A stretch of 64,000 nucleotides of DNA from NCBI RefSeq assembly GCF_004210375.1, contig NW_027467782.1, forward strand, positions 32,973,771 to 33,037,770, given 5' to 3'. The notes under the pieces were generated by a model. It had not been told where the DNA came from and searched no databases. It saw only the letters and a program-made list of their open reading frames with translations. This DNA comes from Tachypleus tridentatus (lineage: Eukaryota; Arthropoda; Merostomata; Xiphosura; Limulidae). Made by a program: the position numbers and the translations under genes. Every line of letters starts with the position of its first letter. Within the stretch, counting starts at the first letter, position 1. Positions 21,470-31,539 of the stretch are shown one piece after another.

Positions 21470-24400
21470 CTAAGGTAATGTGAGTAGAGGGTGATTACTC
21501 TTATATTACCAACAATTTGTTTGAACCTTTGTATCAATAACTTTAATAAACATGGCATACTATTTCACTGATTAAGTAAACAAATTATGCATTACAAAGA
21601 TAATTAGAGTTTTAAAATATTCAAAACATATTATGTAATAAATGTTCATTAAAAATAAAGAAAATGTGACAGCTGTTAAGATGAAAATTACACTTTATGA
21701 ATTTGACATTAATGTGGTACTTATAAGATAACTATATGGAAGTATTATTTTACACAGCCTTTCATACTGTTTTTCTTCATACTTTTCTACAGACAATGTT
21801 GATGATAATTATGAAATTACAAAGTGTTAAAGACATGTTAAAAGGTCAACAGAAAATTCTGCAGTTTCAAACACTGGTAAAAGTTAAGGTAGCCTTGGAT
21901 ACCTTGTTTGACTAATATTTTGAATGCTAATGCACTGTCTTCTCATAAGTTTATAAGAACTGACCACACCTTTTCAGCATGATATTAAAGCAGTAAAATG
22001 AAGTAAATAACACCCAGAATTTGCCTTTATCAGACCCAACTTAAATTCATCTGATCTATTTAGGATGTGTGTGTGTTGGTGTGCATCACCACTGAATATA
22101 CCCCAAATCAGTCATTTTCTGACCTCAACAAAGTATTTGGTTATTTCAAAATCAGATTTGATACACTAGCCAAAGAATACTATAAAAAACAGAAACAAGA
22201 AACAGTCTCATCTTTACCTGACACACCATCTCATGTGCACCAGACAAAACAATATCACCAAACAAGAAGCATCACAATGTAATTGAAAAAACAATTAGTC
22301 AACATGACTGTAATCCATCATTACTACACAACCTGTGTGAGGAAATTAGTTACTCACACAATCAGCAGAACTTCACAAGTAGCATGGAAATTTCTAAGGC
22401 AGACATAAAGACAGCTTTCTGTGCAAGATGTGAACTGCCTCTAAAAGATTAATTTTGATTACTGAATATTGAAGATGGTAATAATTGGACACACAAGTTG
22501 ATTATTTTCATAAAATTAATTGATTACTTTGCATGAAACTAACTCATGTATCAATTCTCATTCTGATTAAGAAATTTTGAAATTTAACCATGAATTTTGC
22601 AACAAGTTATTTTATGGTCTGGCCTAAAGCTAAGCAATGTAAATCTAATTCAGATAGTCAAAGTGAGAGAAAAATAGTGCCTCCATCAACACAGATAACA
22701 ATTTATTTTAGTTTCTGTTCATATACATTAAAATTACAAATGGTTGATATAAATAAATCAACTTTTTTTAGACTGTTTGCAAATTTTAACACTGCTTCCA
22801 CAGGCCAGACACCCAGGATTTGTGCTGAATGGCTATCCTTAATAAATAAAATCATTCTAGAATGAGCTAAAACTCACTTTTAGAGTTTTCTGGTTGAACA
22901 AAATCTCCTACAAAGTTTTATGAAAAAATATGCAGATTTAGTAATGCTATTGAAAGTTTTTGACTCCCATAGTACACAGTAGTAAACTTGGAAGATGTGT
23001 ATGTTATGTTATTAACTATTTGTTCTCATTCTTGCTCTTTGTTTTCAGAGTAGGTACAAAGGCCATGACCTTCACATCAGTGGGATAATTCTCATCTAGC
23101 TATTTCAAAAGTTTGTTCTTCAATCTATCTTTCATTTCTTTAAACATCATTGACTAGAATATCAGTGCAAGTATAACTTTTTCTGGCAAAACTTGTTGCA
23201 CATTATTGGCATATGAGAATAGTTTTGTATCATCAGATTTAATTGTATTTCCAGTCATGTTCATAAGATCATCTGGATCTCCTGGAAGTAATGTAGTACT
23301 AAAAATCCTTAATCCTGCCATGCAGAATGCAAGCAATCAACTGTTCTTTTCAAGAGCACTGAAACTTGATGCTTTTCATCGAGCTTCTTGATTTGGAAAG
23401 TTTAATGTTGTTGTGCATTCAATACCAAATTGAATCGGCATTGCTCCTGTGCCATGTTGAAATACCACAACGTCTTGCTTTTACACTTCAATTTTTGGAT
23501 TATCTGCATCATTCATTCAGTGTCACAAACTCCATGGGATCCTCAGAAGTTCTGCTAGACATTTCATCTTCATCACTCTCCAGTGGAATAGATGAATCAG
23601 TCCTTTATTTTCTCTTTCTTCATACTTTTAAATTACCTTGCAGTTCTTTCACACCTGTTTTTTATGCAATTTTGACCTCTAAGTCTGAACCATTACATCT
23701 ACACTGTCACTTTGAACTTACAAGTCACTTTCTTCTTTTCCTGTATCAATGTTACTTTATCAATACAGGATCAGCACACTTAATCACTGAATGTTGTAGC
23801 ATGTTGACATCTGTTTTGTGGCCAGCTGTAGATCAAATTTTCACAAAGTGTGCAACAGTTATCTGTATTTTGGCCAATCAGGTTTTGGTAAAGGTATCAA
23901 CCAATTAACTAAAGATCCGAAGTGACTGCAAAGTGCAATTATCTACCCATGCTGTTTTTTGGTCTTGTATCTGAATTTGATTTAATGAAAAACTATTTAA
24001 TATTATAAAAAACTAGTTTTTCATAGTTTAAAACTTGCACATAAAGAGTCATTAATACAATTAAGTTATAAAGAGAAGTACTTGCCCTGTTAAGTGCTCT
24101 TGAAGCTTTACTAGTTGCTTCACGTGTACAAGTGACAGTAAGAATAAAACCATAATAACCTGTAGGACTCACTCAACCACTAGAAATACCTTTTCTGATT
24201 ACAATAGAGCCACAATTCAAAGCACGTTTTCACCATTGCCTTTAAAGTCTAAAATTGTAAATTTACAATTTATGTAGTCCCAACTTATAAGTTATATACT
24301 AATAATTTCATTTTAAAATGTTGTCCAAATCTACTTACATAATTCGGCAGACACTACTTGTAATGAGAATGAACAATTATTAATTATGTGGTTAACTAAC
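21470..24400 (-). other. Region 5' of the ZC3H15 relic exons, unassigned open frames
   Basis: Contains several 70-180 codon frames on the plus strand (for example 22590-22865 and 23366-23908). The opposite strand of 23100-23700 reads, across stops, acidic and Ser-rich stretches such as LESDEDEMSSRTSEDPMEF and then MKDRLKNKLLK and LDENYPTDVKVMAFVPTL, faintly like the end of an hAT-type transposase. The match is too weak to name. The long plus-strand frame at 23366-23908 is probably the shadow of that decayed minus-strand sequence. Confidence 0.25.
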
Positions 24401-24880
24401 TCGTTTTCGTATTAACCCTCACAGACCAGCATTAGGCTTAGCAGCTACGATAAATTCAAGTTACAGTACATTTTTACAAGTACAAATATTGCACTGGTTA
24501 ATATTTACAATGTCCTTGTACACGACAATAAAATTTAAATATGTTTCACTTTTTTCTTCTTGTAAATTTTCTTTTCTGATTCGTTTGATTTTTCCTTGGG
24601 GTGATCACTTCACATAAATAAATCTATAAACATTTTACTGCATCATATCTTTTAACCCCAACGTATTGAATGCAATATTTTGCTTGCAAATTGTCAGTGA
24701 CCTGCGTAGTAAGCTACATGTGTTATCGAGCGACCTCTACAATTCCAAAAAAGTGCCAAGCGAATCTGCAAGAAAATTCTCGTCATATTAAGAATATTAA
24801 AAAGCTTACGTATGCTTATATTCTTGTCATTGTTAGTAGAATAGAATATTTTGTAATTCTAGCAGTATTATGAGGTTAAA

Positions 24881-24933
24881 AGGTGACAAATAGGACTTGG
24901 ATGATATCACAATAGTTGTCTCCAGATCCTAAG
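24881..24933 (+). other. Possible 5' exon end with strong donor
   Basis: TCCAGATCCTAAG|GTAAGTAATT at 24921-24943 is a near-consensus splice donor. The sequence before it has no long open frame, so if real it would be a 5' untranslated exon, oriented away from the ZC3H15 relic. The donor is preserved in the right arm (58070-58090, minus) but mutated in the diverged copy near 13000 (ACTTATCTT). No downstream exon was identified. Confidence 0.3.
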
Positions 24934-25009
24934 GTAAGTAATTAATGTGATTGTATTCTGTAATGTTTAATATTGCATTAGTACTAAAACTGGCGCTCAT
25001 GCCCACGAA

Positions 25010-25284
25010 GGCCCGGCATGGCCTAGCGCGTAAGGCGTGTGACTCGTAATACGAGGGTCGCGGGTTCGCGCCCGCGTCGCGCTAAACATGCTCGCCCTCC
25101 CAGCCGTGGGGGTGTATAATGTTACGGTCAATCCCACTATTCGTTGGTAAAGAGTAGCCCAAGAGTTGGCGGTGGGTGGTGATGACTAGCTGCCTTCCCT
25201 CTAGTCTTACACTGCTAAATTAGGGACGGCTAGCACAGATAGCCCTCGAGTAGCTTTGTGCGAAATTCCCAAACAAACAAACAA
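25010..25284 (+). mobile_element. SINE family A, full length, with target-site duplication
   Basis: Complete copy from GGCCCGGCATGGCCTAGCGC to an AAAC tail. The 11-bp target duplication ATGCCCACGAA flanks it (24999-25009, 25285-25295). The diverged inverted copy near 12930 has the unoccupied site, so this SINE was inserted after that older duplication. Confidence 0.95.
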
Positions 25285-25570
25285 ATGCCCACGAAATGTG
25301 TAAAGCTAAAATTCTACGTCGGATGTTGATCAAAGCTGGTAGTAGCGGTAGTTGTGAGTTTATTATTGCAATTACAAACTATAAATTAAAGTACTTCAAA
25401 GTGTATATGAGATTGGGATAAATGGCTCATTTATTATTTGAGTTCATATTGTTTTGTGATACAATAACTTGTAAGTTACTCAAAATTTCGAATAGAAAGA
25501 CTTACATTTTCAAAGCAGTATAGTTTTGTAATAAACTTTTCAAATTCGAGTGAAAATTCGTTGGATATCA

Positions 25571-25706
25571 GTTTGTTTGTTTGTTCAGAATTAAGCACAA
25601 AGCTGCACAATGGGCTATCTGTGCTCTGCCTACCATGGGCTTCGAAACCCTGGTTTTAGTGGTGTGAGCCTGCAAACAAACCGCTGTACCATTTGAGGCT
25701 TGGACA
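25571..25706 (-). mobile_element. SINE family B copy (left arm)
   Basis: Same insertion as 12588-12715 and 57320-57450, reverse orientation: tail TTTGTTTGTTTGTTC on plus, then GAATTAAGCACAAAGCTGC and head ending CCATTTGAGGCTTGG. Confidence 0.88.
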
Positions 25707-25935
25707 TCAGTATGAGCACCTTTCTAAAATCTAAATTGTATTTCATTAGGTGTCAATTAAGTCCTAAAACGTAACCTTAAGAATATTAACAATAGAAATA
25801 ATACATTTAGCAGATTAAGAATAAAATATTAGTTCTTAAAGCTATAGTCTTTGATTGACAATGTAGTACCAAAGAAACTGCTGTTGTGGCATATAACACA
25901 ACTCATTAAGGATGTTCATTCGAAGCATTCAATTT

Positions 25936-25967
<32 letters not shown>

Positions 25968-25975
25968 CATACATT
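25936..25975. repeat. (CA)n microsatellite passing into (TA)n
   Basis: About 12 CA units then ATATATATACATACAT. The equivalent position at 12335-12350 has only a short TATATATGTGTGTG, so the tract expanded or shrank after duplication. Confidence 0.9.
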
Positions 25976-26242
25976 CTTTTGGGATCACTGGCCATTAATA
26001 GGAAGCCAAAGGGTCTGATAATAATGAAGATGAAAAAGTTCTTAAACTGTTCAGTTACTTATTTTGCTTATGCTTGTGACGTTTTGGATAAAATACATAT
26101 AATTTTCACAATAAAAGATTATTACTTAAATCTCAAATATTTGCGTATTTTATACAAATTTATTATAAAAACATTTTCACCATTTCAGTGTTGATTTGAT
26201 AAAAATACACATGTACTGATTATACTTTATATATGTATATAT

Positions 26243-26463
26243 TTGTTTGTTTGTTTTGAATTTCGTGCAAAACTGCTCGAGGGCTATCTGCGCTAGACAT
26301 TCCTAATTTAGCAGTTTAAGACTAGAGGGAAGGCAGCTAGTCATCACCACCCAGCGCCAACTTTTGGGCTAATATTTTACCAACGAATAATGGGATTGAC
26401 CGTCACATTATAACCTTCCCACGGTTAAAAGGGCGAGCATGTTTAATGTGACGGGACTCTCAA
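26243..26463 (-). mobile_element. SINE family A part, tail side of a composite insertion
   Basis: Tail and body in reverse, up to the AACATGCTCGCCC block. With the head-side part at 26788-26937 it lies between 14-bp direct repeats ATATATGTATATAT (26229-26242 and 26938-26951); the copy near 12070 has this sequence once. Confidence 0.85.
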
Positions 26464-26787
26464 AGTAATTACAGGTATTAGAAAATATTTCTTCTGTCTG
26501 GTGATAAGGAGGAGTGAGAAACTTCAAATTCAGAAATAATCCACGAAGTACAAATGACTCAATAAAGGAAAATGAATACTGAATACTACATGTTGTCTTC
26601 GTTTCTTTGTATCAGAAACATTACGCGAAAAGTAAAACAACAAAATATGTTTTGTGAGGTGGATAGACTTAAAAGTACATTATTTTGTTATTTTGCTTCT
26701 CTTGTACTCCTGGAAGGTTCTACATTTATGTTATTTCCTCTGAGACCTGAATATCCACCTCGGTGTTTGCCTTATATGGAGACTGCT
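26464..26787. other. Unassigned insert between two SINE parts
   Basis: 324 bases absent from the diverged copy near 12070 and unlike SINE sequence. A plus frame crosses it (26572-26868) but carries no motif and runs into the SINE. Confidence 0.5.
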
Positions 26788-26937
26788 ACTCCTTTACCAA
26801 CGAATAGTGGGATTGACTGTAACATTATAAAGCCCCCATGGCTGGGTGGGCGAGCGTGTTTGGTGTGACCGGGATTCGTACCCGTGACCCTCGGATTCCC
26901 GAGTCGAACACCTTAACACGCTTGGCCATGTCGGGCC
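26788..26937 (-). mobile_element. SINE family A part, head side of a composite insertion
   Basis: Contains the tRNA-like head in reverse (GGATTCGTACCCGTGACCC, GGCCATGTCGGGCC) and the first part of the body. It overlaps in consensus position with 26243-26463 (both include ACGAATAGTGGGATTGAC), so the two are not simply halves of one element. Confidence 0.85.
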
Positions 26938-27121
26938 ATATATGTATATATACAGTCATAAACTTTCGCAGTTTGTAAAACAATTTTAAAAATATTTTTA
27001 GCATAATATTTTTACAATTTGAGTTATCTATAAGTATATAAGATAACGTGTACACTCTTGCATAATTTTAAAAGGTAATAGTTTTTATACATTTAATTAT
27101 TTTCCTACTGTAAATTGTTGC

Positions 27122-27316
27122 TTTGTTTTTGAATTTTGCGCAAAGCTACTCGAGGGCTACCTGCGCTAGTTGTCCCTAATTTAAGACTAGAGGGAAGGTT
27201 GCTAGTCATCACCACCCAATGCCAACTCTTGAACTACTCTTTTACCAACGTACAGTTGGATAGACTGAACCATTATAACGCCTCCACAGCTGAAAGGTCA
27301 AGCATGTTTGGTAAAA
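27122..27316 (-). mobile_element. SINE family A, head-truncated
   Basis: Tail and body in reverse (GCGCAAAGCTACTCGAGGGC, TAGAGGGAAGG, CATCACCACCC). It stops at AGCATGTTTGG, so the tRNA-like head is missing; a short internal deletion removes the AGCAGTG segment. Confidence 0.85.
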
Positions 27317-28808
27317 GACTAACCTAGGTAGTTAAGGTAGTGTTTTGTAAAATATAATCACATTTCAGTTACATTATGTATGTATGTATATTATTACTAT
27401 TTTCAAATTAATTTTTAAATTTCAGTCATTATTCATAAAACAGAAAACTATGTGAACAAATATAGAAAATAATTATCTTTGCTACCTACAAATGTTAAGG
27501 TTTATACTTGCTTGGCATAAACTGTAAACATTGTTAAATTTGGCACGAGAAAAATATAAAACAAAATAATCTTTTTAAATTTTATATATGCATTTTGAAA
27601 TGACAAAAAAAATATATAAATTATTATGTAAATGCCATAGAATTTCACTGCAATGTATCAAGGCTACCAACTAAGCAGCATTTGGGTCTAAAAAATACAT
27701 CCAATCTCCATTTTGTCTATATTTAAAAAAGGTGGTTCTTTAGTACTTAAGCCTTGCAAAGGCTGAGAAAAGAATGTGAAGGAGAAGTCTGAGCTTTTGA
27801 TTTGCTATGTATACCTCATGAAGTGCAGTGGGTTATGTGTAAAAATATGGTTTCAAAAATGGAAAAGGAGACAGAGCAATTATGGTGGATTCATTGAACA
27901 GAATGATATCTCAGGACACAGAAAATATAAGAGGTTCTTATTTTATATTCCAGCTTGCAATATTAATAATTTGAGTTTGTAACTCATAAGAAACTAGAGA
28001 TGTTGTATTGTGAGCTTTATAAAATGTAATATGACCAAACACATCACATGACAAAAAAAACTGATATTTAGCAATCTTATTTTGATATTTATTTTCAAAT
28101 TAAGAAATTAAATAATGTATAGTTTTATGCCAAATTTACTGACATGAATTTATAAAATAGTAGTTCAATAATATTTTGAATATAACTCTACAAACATGAT
28201 AACATGCCCTCTGCCTCCAATCCATAGGAAATTTGCCTCGATGGGGTTAATCACTACAAAAATTATGCTTTGCCTGAGTAGTAACAATATTATAATAAGT
28301 AATTTACATCAGTTCCATATTCCTTGAAGGGATAGTAAATTAATTAGAGAGGAGACTTAGGGAGTAGACATCACAATTTTCATACTGTATAAAATTAAGA
28401 ACTCAAACTGACATAATATTACATGTTTTAACATTTGATTTATTATCTTTATTTGTGACCATCTTTATTTGAAGATGTTGATACTACTATCATGATATTC
28501 TGTAAAAGGGTTGCAAAGTGCAGAAAAGGGTGCTTGTATAGAAAATGTTAAACATAAAAATATAAAGACAAATTAGATTTAAAGGAAAAAATAGTAAAAT
28601 TTATCAGAAGATGTTAATTCAACAGTGTTTGTAAAATGCAACATAACCCTGAAATTGTCAAGCCAAGTCATTCAGCATAGATGTATATGATATAATGATG
28701 AATTTGATTGATGAAGAAAAATTCTGAGTGTGAAAAACATATACTTATACTGTGTAAGAAATTTAGCAATAAAATATTTTGTGAAATAAACAACCTAGGC
28801 ACACACAC
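27317..28808. other. Non-coding DNA downstream of the ATR relic
   Basis: I searched the minus strand for the next ATR exon (the block with GDLI and LHFG-SL-YG) and did not find it. A purine-rich stretch at 27755-27960 (GAAAAGGAGACAGAGCAAT) stands out but encodes nothing I recognise. Confidence 0.5.
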
Positions 28809-28984
28809 CTTTTCTTTTCTGATTTCTCTAATGTAGTCATAACTCGGTCATAATACTTGGCTAAATGGAAGTGACCTTCTTCCCGTTCAGGCTGAATGGC
28901 AACCACATCTCGGTACATTAGAATAAGGGCATTACTCTCCAAGACAGCCGATTCTTCACTATATTTGGCAAGCATTAATGTTGC
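28809..28984 (-). pseudogene. ATR: ATR kinase FAT-domain exon (relic, frame open)
   Basis: ATR is the large PI3K-related kinase that signals replication stress in the nucleus; this exon belongs to its helical FAT domain, not the catalytic part. It runs from an acceptor ATCTTTATTAG to a donor AAAAG|GTGTGTGTG, 176 bp, phase 0 start and phase 2 end. The peptide contains KYSEESAVLESNALILMYRD and EEGHFHLAKYYDRVM, matching the family's MEETA-FESNA and GHF-LAKYYDKLM landmarks. The normally invariant Trp of the PEWEDGHF motif is Arg (CGG) here. The exon is open, but its partner at 42052-42191 is broken, so I call the locus a pseudogene; a fast-evolving functional paralog is the alternative. Confidence 0.8.
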
Positions 28985-31419
28985 CTAATAAAGATAACAG
29001 AAAGTGGTATTACAATAAATGAACTTAATTATCTTAAATTATTTCATATGCTCTATATTATTCATGTGGTCCTAAGCAAAATTTATACAGAGATGGAACT
29101 ACCACAGTATTCAGATTTGAATTTATTCAAAACACCCAATCTACATTATGATTTTATATCTACACACTAATAACCCAGATGGAAGGAGAAGATACCAATA
29201 GTTTAGGGTGATGGAATAATATTTTACATTATTTGATCAGACTGAAGCTTCAAATTTTACAGTTGAATAAACTATTAAAACTCTGGAGAATTTAACAGTG
29301 TAACAAAGGCAGTATATATTTCACAAAAATATTAGATATTTTGAAATGAGAATGGAAAACTTCAGCTTTCTTAAATCATAACTTACCATTAGAAAAGTTC
29401 AAAATGAAGCACTTATTATGTATTTTTGCTTTTGTTAAAATACCCAAAAAAGAAATACCATTGTTAACTCTCTCAACATGGGCTTGGTTGACTTGACTGA
29501 CCACAAGACCTCTTTGCACTCACTTCTACTCTTTTATATTTAATACTTCTAACTTTCAATAGAGTGTATCTGTCCTCACAAAATTTGGCATACTTTCAGT
29601 TAACATTCCAAGTCATTCACATACAAATATCATATCTTTAGTGAAGAATTAAAAAAATACAATGGAGATTTTTCACAAATTTATTGAGCATTTACTTTGA
29701 ATAGTCCACAGGCAAAGTAATTTTCATATTAAAATAAAAAAATACTTTTGTCACCTCAAGAATCTCAAATTTCCTTTGTGTAGTCCCTATAATCTCGTAA
29801 ATAATACATTTCAAACAATTTTTGTTCCAGTAAAAGTTTATAGTTCATGTTATATTCTTTACCTTATCTCAAAATAAAATCAGTCAATTTTAGATACCTT
29901 GTAAGCACCAGAAAAAAACAACCAAAAAAGTACCCATCTTTTCTTTCTAGAATGACTTAAATTGTAACATAAACCTACATTCTTTTATCCCAAGTAGTTT
30001 TAAGCTCATAGCAGAATAAACCTACTTATAACTAAACCACTATCCCACCATTATGAGATGTTAATCACCTGGGAAACATGCAGCTCACATTACATTAATG
30101 AATTACATTACTTGTGAGTTGCTTGCTCATGAAAAAAATATTACTTATTTTGTCTGAACTAAACTACACTAAAAGGATACTTATTTTTACACTTTAGTTA
30201 CTTTTATAAATATACATAAAAATATACATGAAAAATAAAATGCTTAACCATTTTCATTTTTTTCTTGCTATTGACTATTAAAGAGACTTCATCCTAATTA
30301 TGCTAGACTCCTAATAGTAATGCATTTAATAATTTGTATTTAATTAAATAATGCACCAAACAATATAGATTTCTCAAAATTTTCCCTGGCTTTCCGGCTA
30401 TGTGACAAAAGTCGTTACAAATTCATTCAACGTAGTTGTTAACTTTCTTGTAAGAACGACGTTTGTACTCCGAGTGACATCAACATTTCAGAACATTGTA
30501 CAATATGCCATTTGATACATAAAAACCTTGACTTTCTATTGATCATAGGTAACATATCATTAAACATAGAGAGAACAACTGATGAACTGTGAAAGGCATG
30601 ATGTGACAGGAAGGGTCTGATTTTCTCTTTGATAGCTCTGTAACCAAACAGAATTGAAGGCTATAAAAAATCTGGTTTGTCTGAGTCATGATGAGTGTAT
30701 AGAGAGAAATTTACTTTGAATTTTTTACTTTTCTGAATAGTGGTTGATAAAATATGAAAGATGACATGCTAGAAGAAAAGGTGTTTGAACAGAAGAAATA
30801 CATGATTTTAAATATTGTAGAATTTAAAACTTATACACTATTAAAATATGCATTATTAGCTATGCGATTGTAATTAGTATAACACAAACACAAAGTAGTT
30901 TAATAAACTTCTGAATGTAAGACACTTAAACTTTGTATCTTATACATTAAAGAATAACACACAATATTAAAATAGATAAACAATCAATCACATTTTAAAT
31001 TCAGGCCAACCTACAGCCTATAAAATGTTGACTCTATTTGGTTGGGGCCAATTGAAAGTGTGAGAGTTGGCAGGCCATAACATTTCTTTCTATAAAATAA
31101 ACAAAAAAGAGTCCTTTATATTTTCTACCAACTATAAAACTAATCAAATTTCTATTAAATTGTGATATAGAAACTCTTAAATTTAATAACAGATGAAAAA
31201 TAATTCATCAGATAAAAAACAAAAAACTATCAAATTTAAGCACTATAATTTCATGTCATGAGCTGTATAGTGAGTTGGTGAACCAAATCTGACCTGCAGG
31301 CCACATGTTGTATACTCTGTTCTACATGTTTAATATTTTCTACATTATCATCAGCAAAAAGTACCTAAGTAATGTAACATAAGTGTTAAAACTTCTGTAT
31401 AAGTAGCATCCATTATTAC
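28985..31419 (-). other. ATR relic intron
   Basis: 2.4 kb with GT-AG borders. It holds a 448-bp interspersed repeat (29836-30283) and, at about 31270-31325, GTGAACCAAATCTGACCTGC followed by AGGCCACATGTTGTATACTC, which looks like the worn end of a non-autonomous hAT element. Confidence 0.55.
29836..30283 (-). mobile_element. 445-bp interspersed repeat, copy 1 (inverted partner 34899-35341)
   Basis: Begins TTTATAGTTCATG and ends CTATTGACTATTAAAG; the ends are imperfect inverted repeats of each other (TTTATAGT-TCA versus TTTAATAGTCA). The whole length recurs in reverse complement at 34899-35341 at high identity. Flanks TAAAAG/TTAAAG may be a target duplication. No coding frame; a MITE-like element is the simplest reading. 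Confidence 0.65.
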
Positions 31420-31539
31420 CTTGGCACAAGCAGCAGTTTCTTTCTGTTTTTGAGCTGGGTTATTCTTGAACTGAGAAACATCTGGAAAATGTTCCTGAAT
31501 TCCTTTCTGAAGAATATTGATAGCTTGTTCCTGTTCATT
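31420..31539 (-). pseudogene. ATR: ATR kinase FAT-domain exon (relic, frame open)
   Basis: A 120-bp exon, exactly 40 codons, phase 0 at both ends, acceptor CTTGTTATACAG and donor AAG|GTAATAATG. The peptide starts NEQEQAINILQKGIQEHFPD; its ALIVLQKGVELCFP-like core is the ATR signature at this position, and its last codon joins in phase to the exon at 28984. The residues after FPD are divergent, as expected for this variable loop. Codons look unconstrained at several otherwise conserved sites. Confidence 0.78.

Larger units (their letters stand above)
19007..25879 (+). repeat. Left arm of 6.9-kb inverted duplication
   Basis: The whole interval recurs in reverse complement at 57143-64000 with scattered substitutions and small indels (net 15 bp length difference), including the SINEs, the exon relics and the hammerhead-like motif. 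64000 corresponds to 19007, so the duplication continues past the window end; 57143, the first base after the N gap, corresponds to 25879. Confidence 0.97.

Noticed and set aside
23366-23908. 180-codon plus-strand open frame in the left arm (mirrored at 59647-59107)
   Set aside because: No start context, splice support or domain; composition is Leu/Ser/Cys-rich as in antisense frames, the right-arm copy is split by a frameshift, and the opposite strand looks like a decayed acidic coding sequence.
27755-27975. Possible plus-strand exon (purine-rich, 68-codon frame)
   Set aside because: No homology recognised, no paired splice sites, and it does not fit ATR on the other strand.
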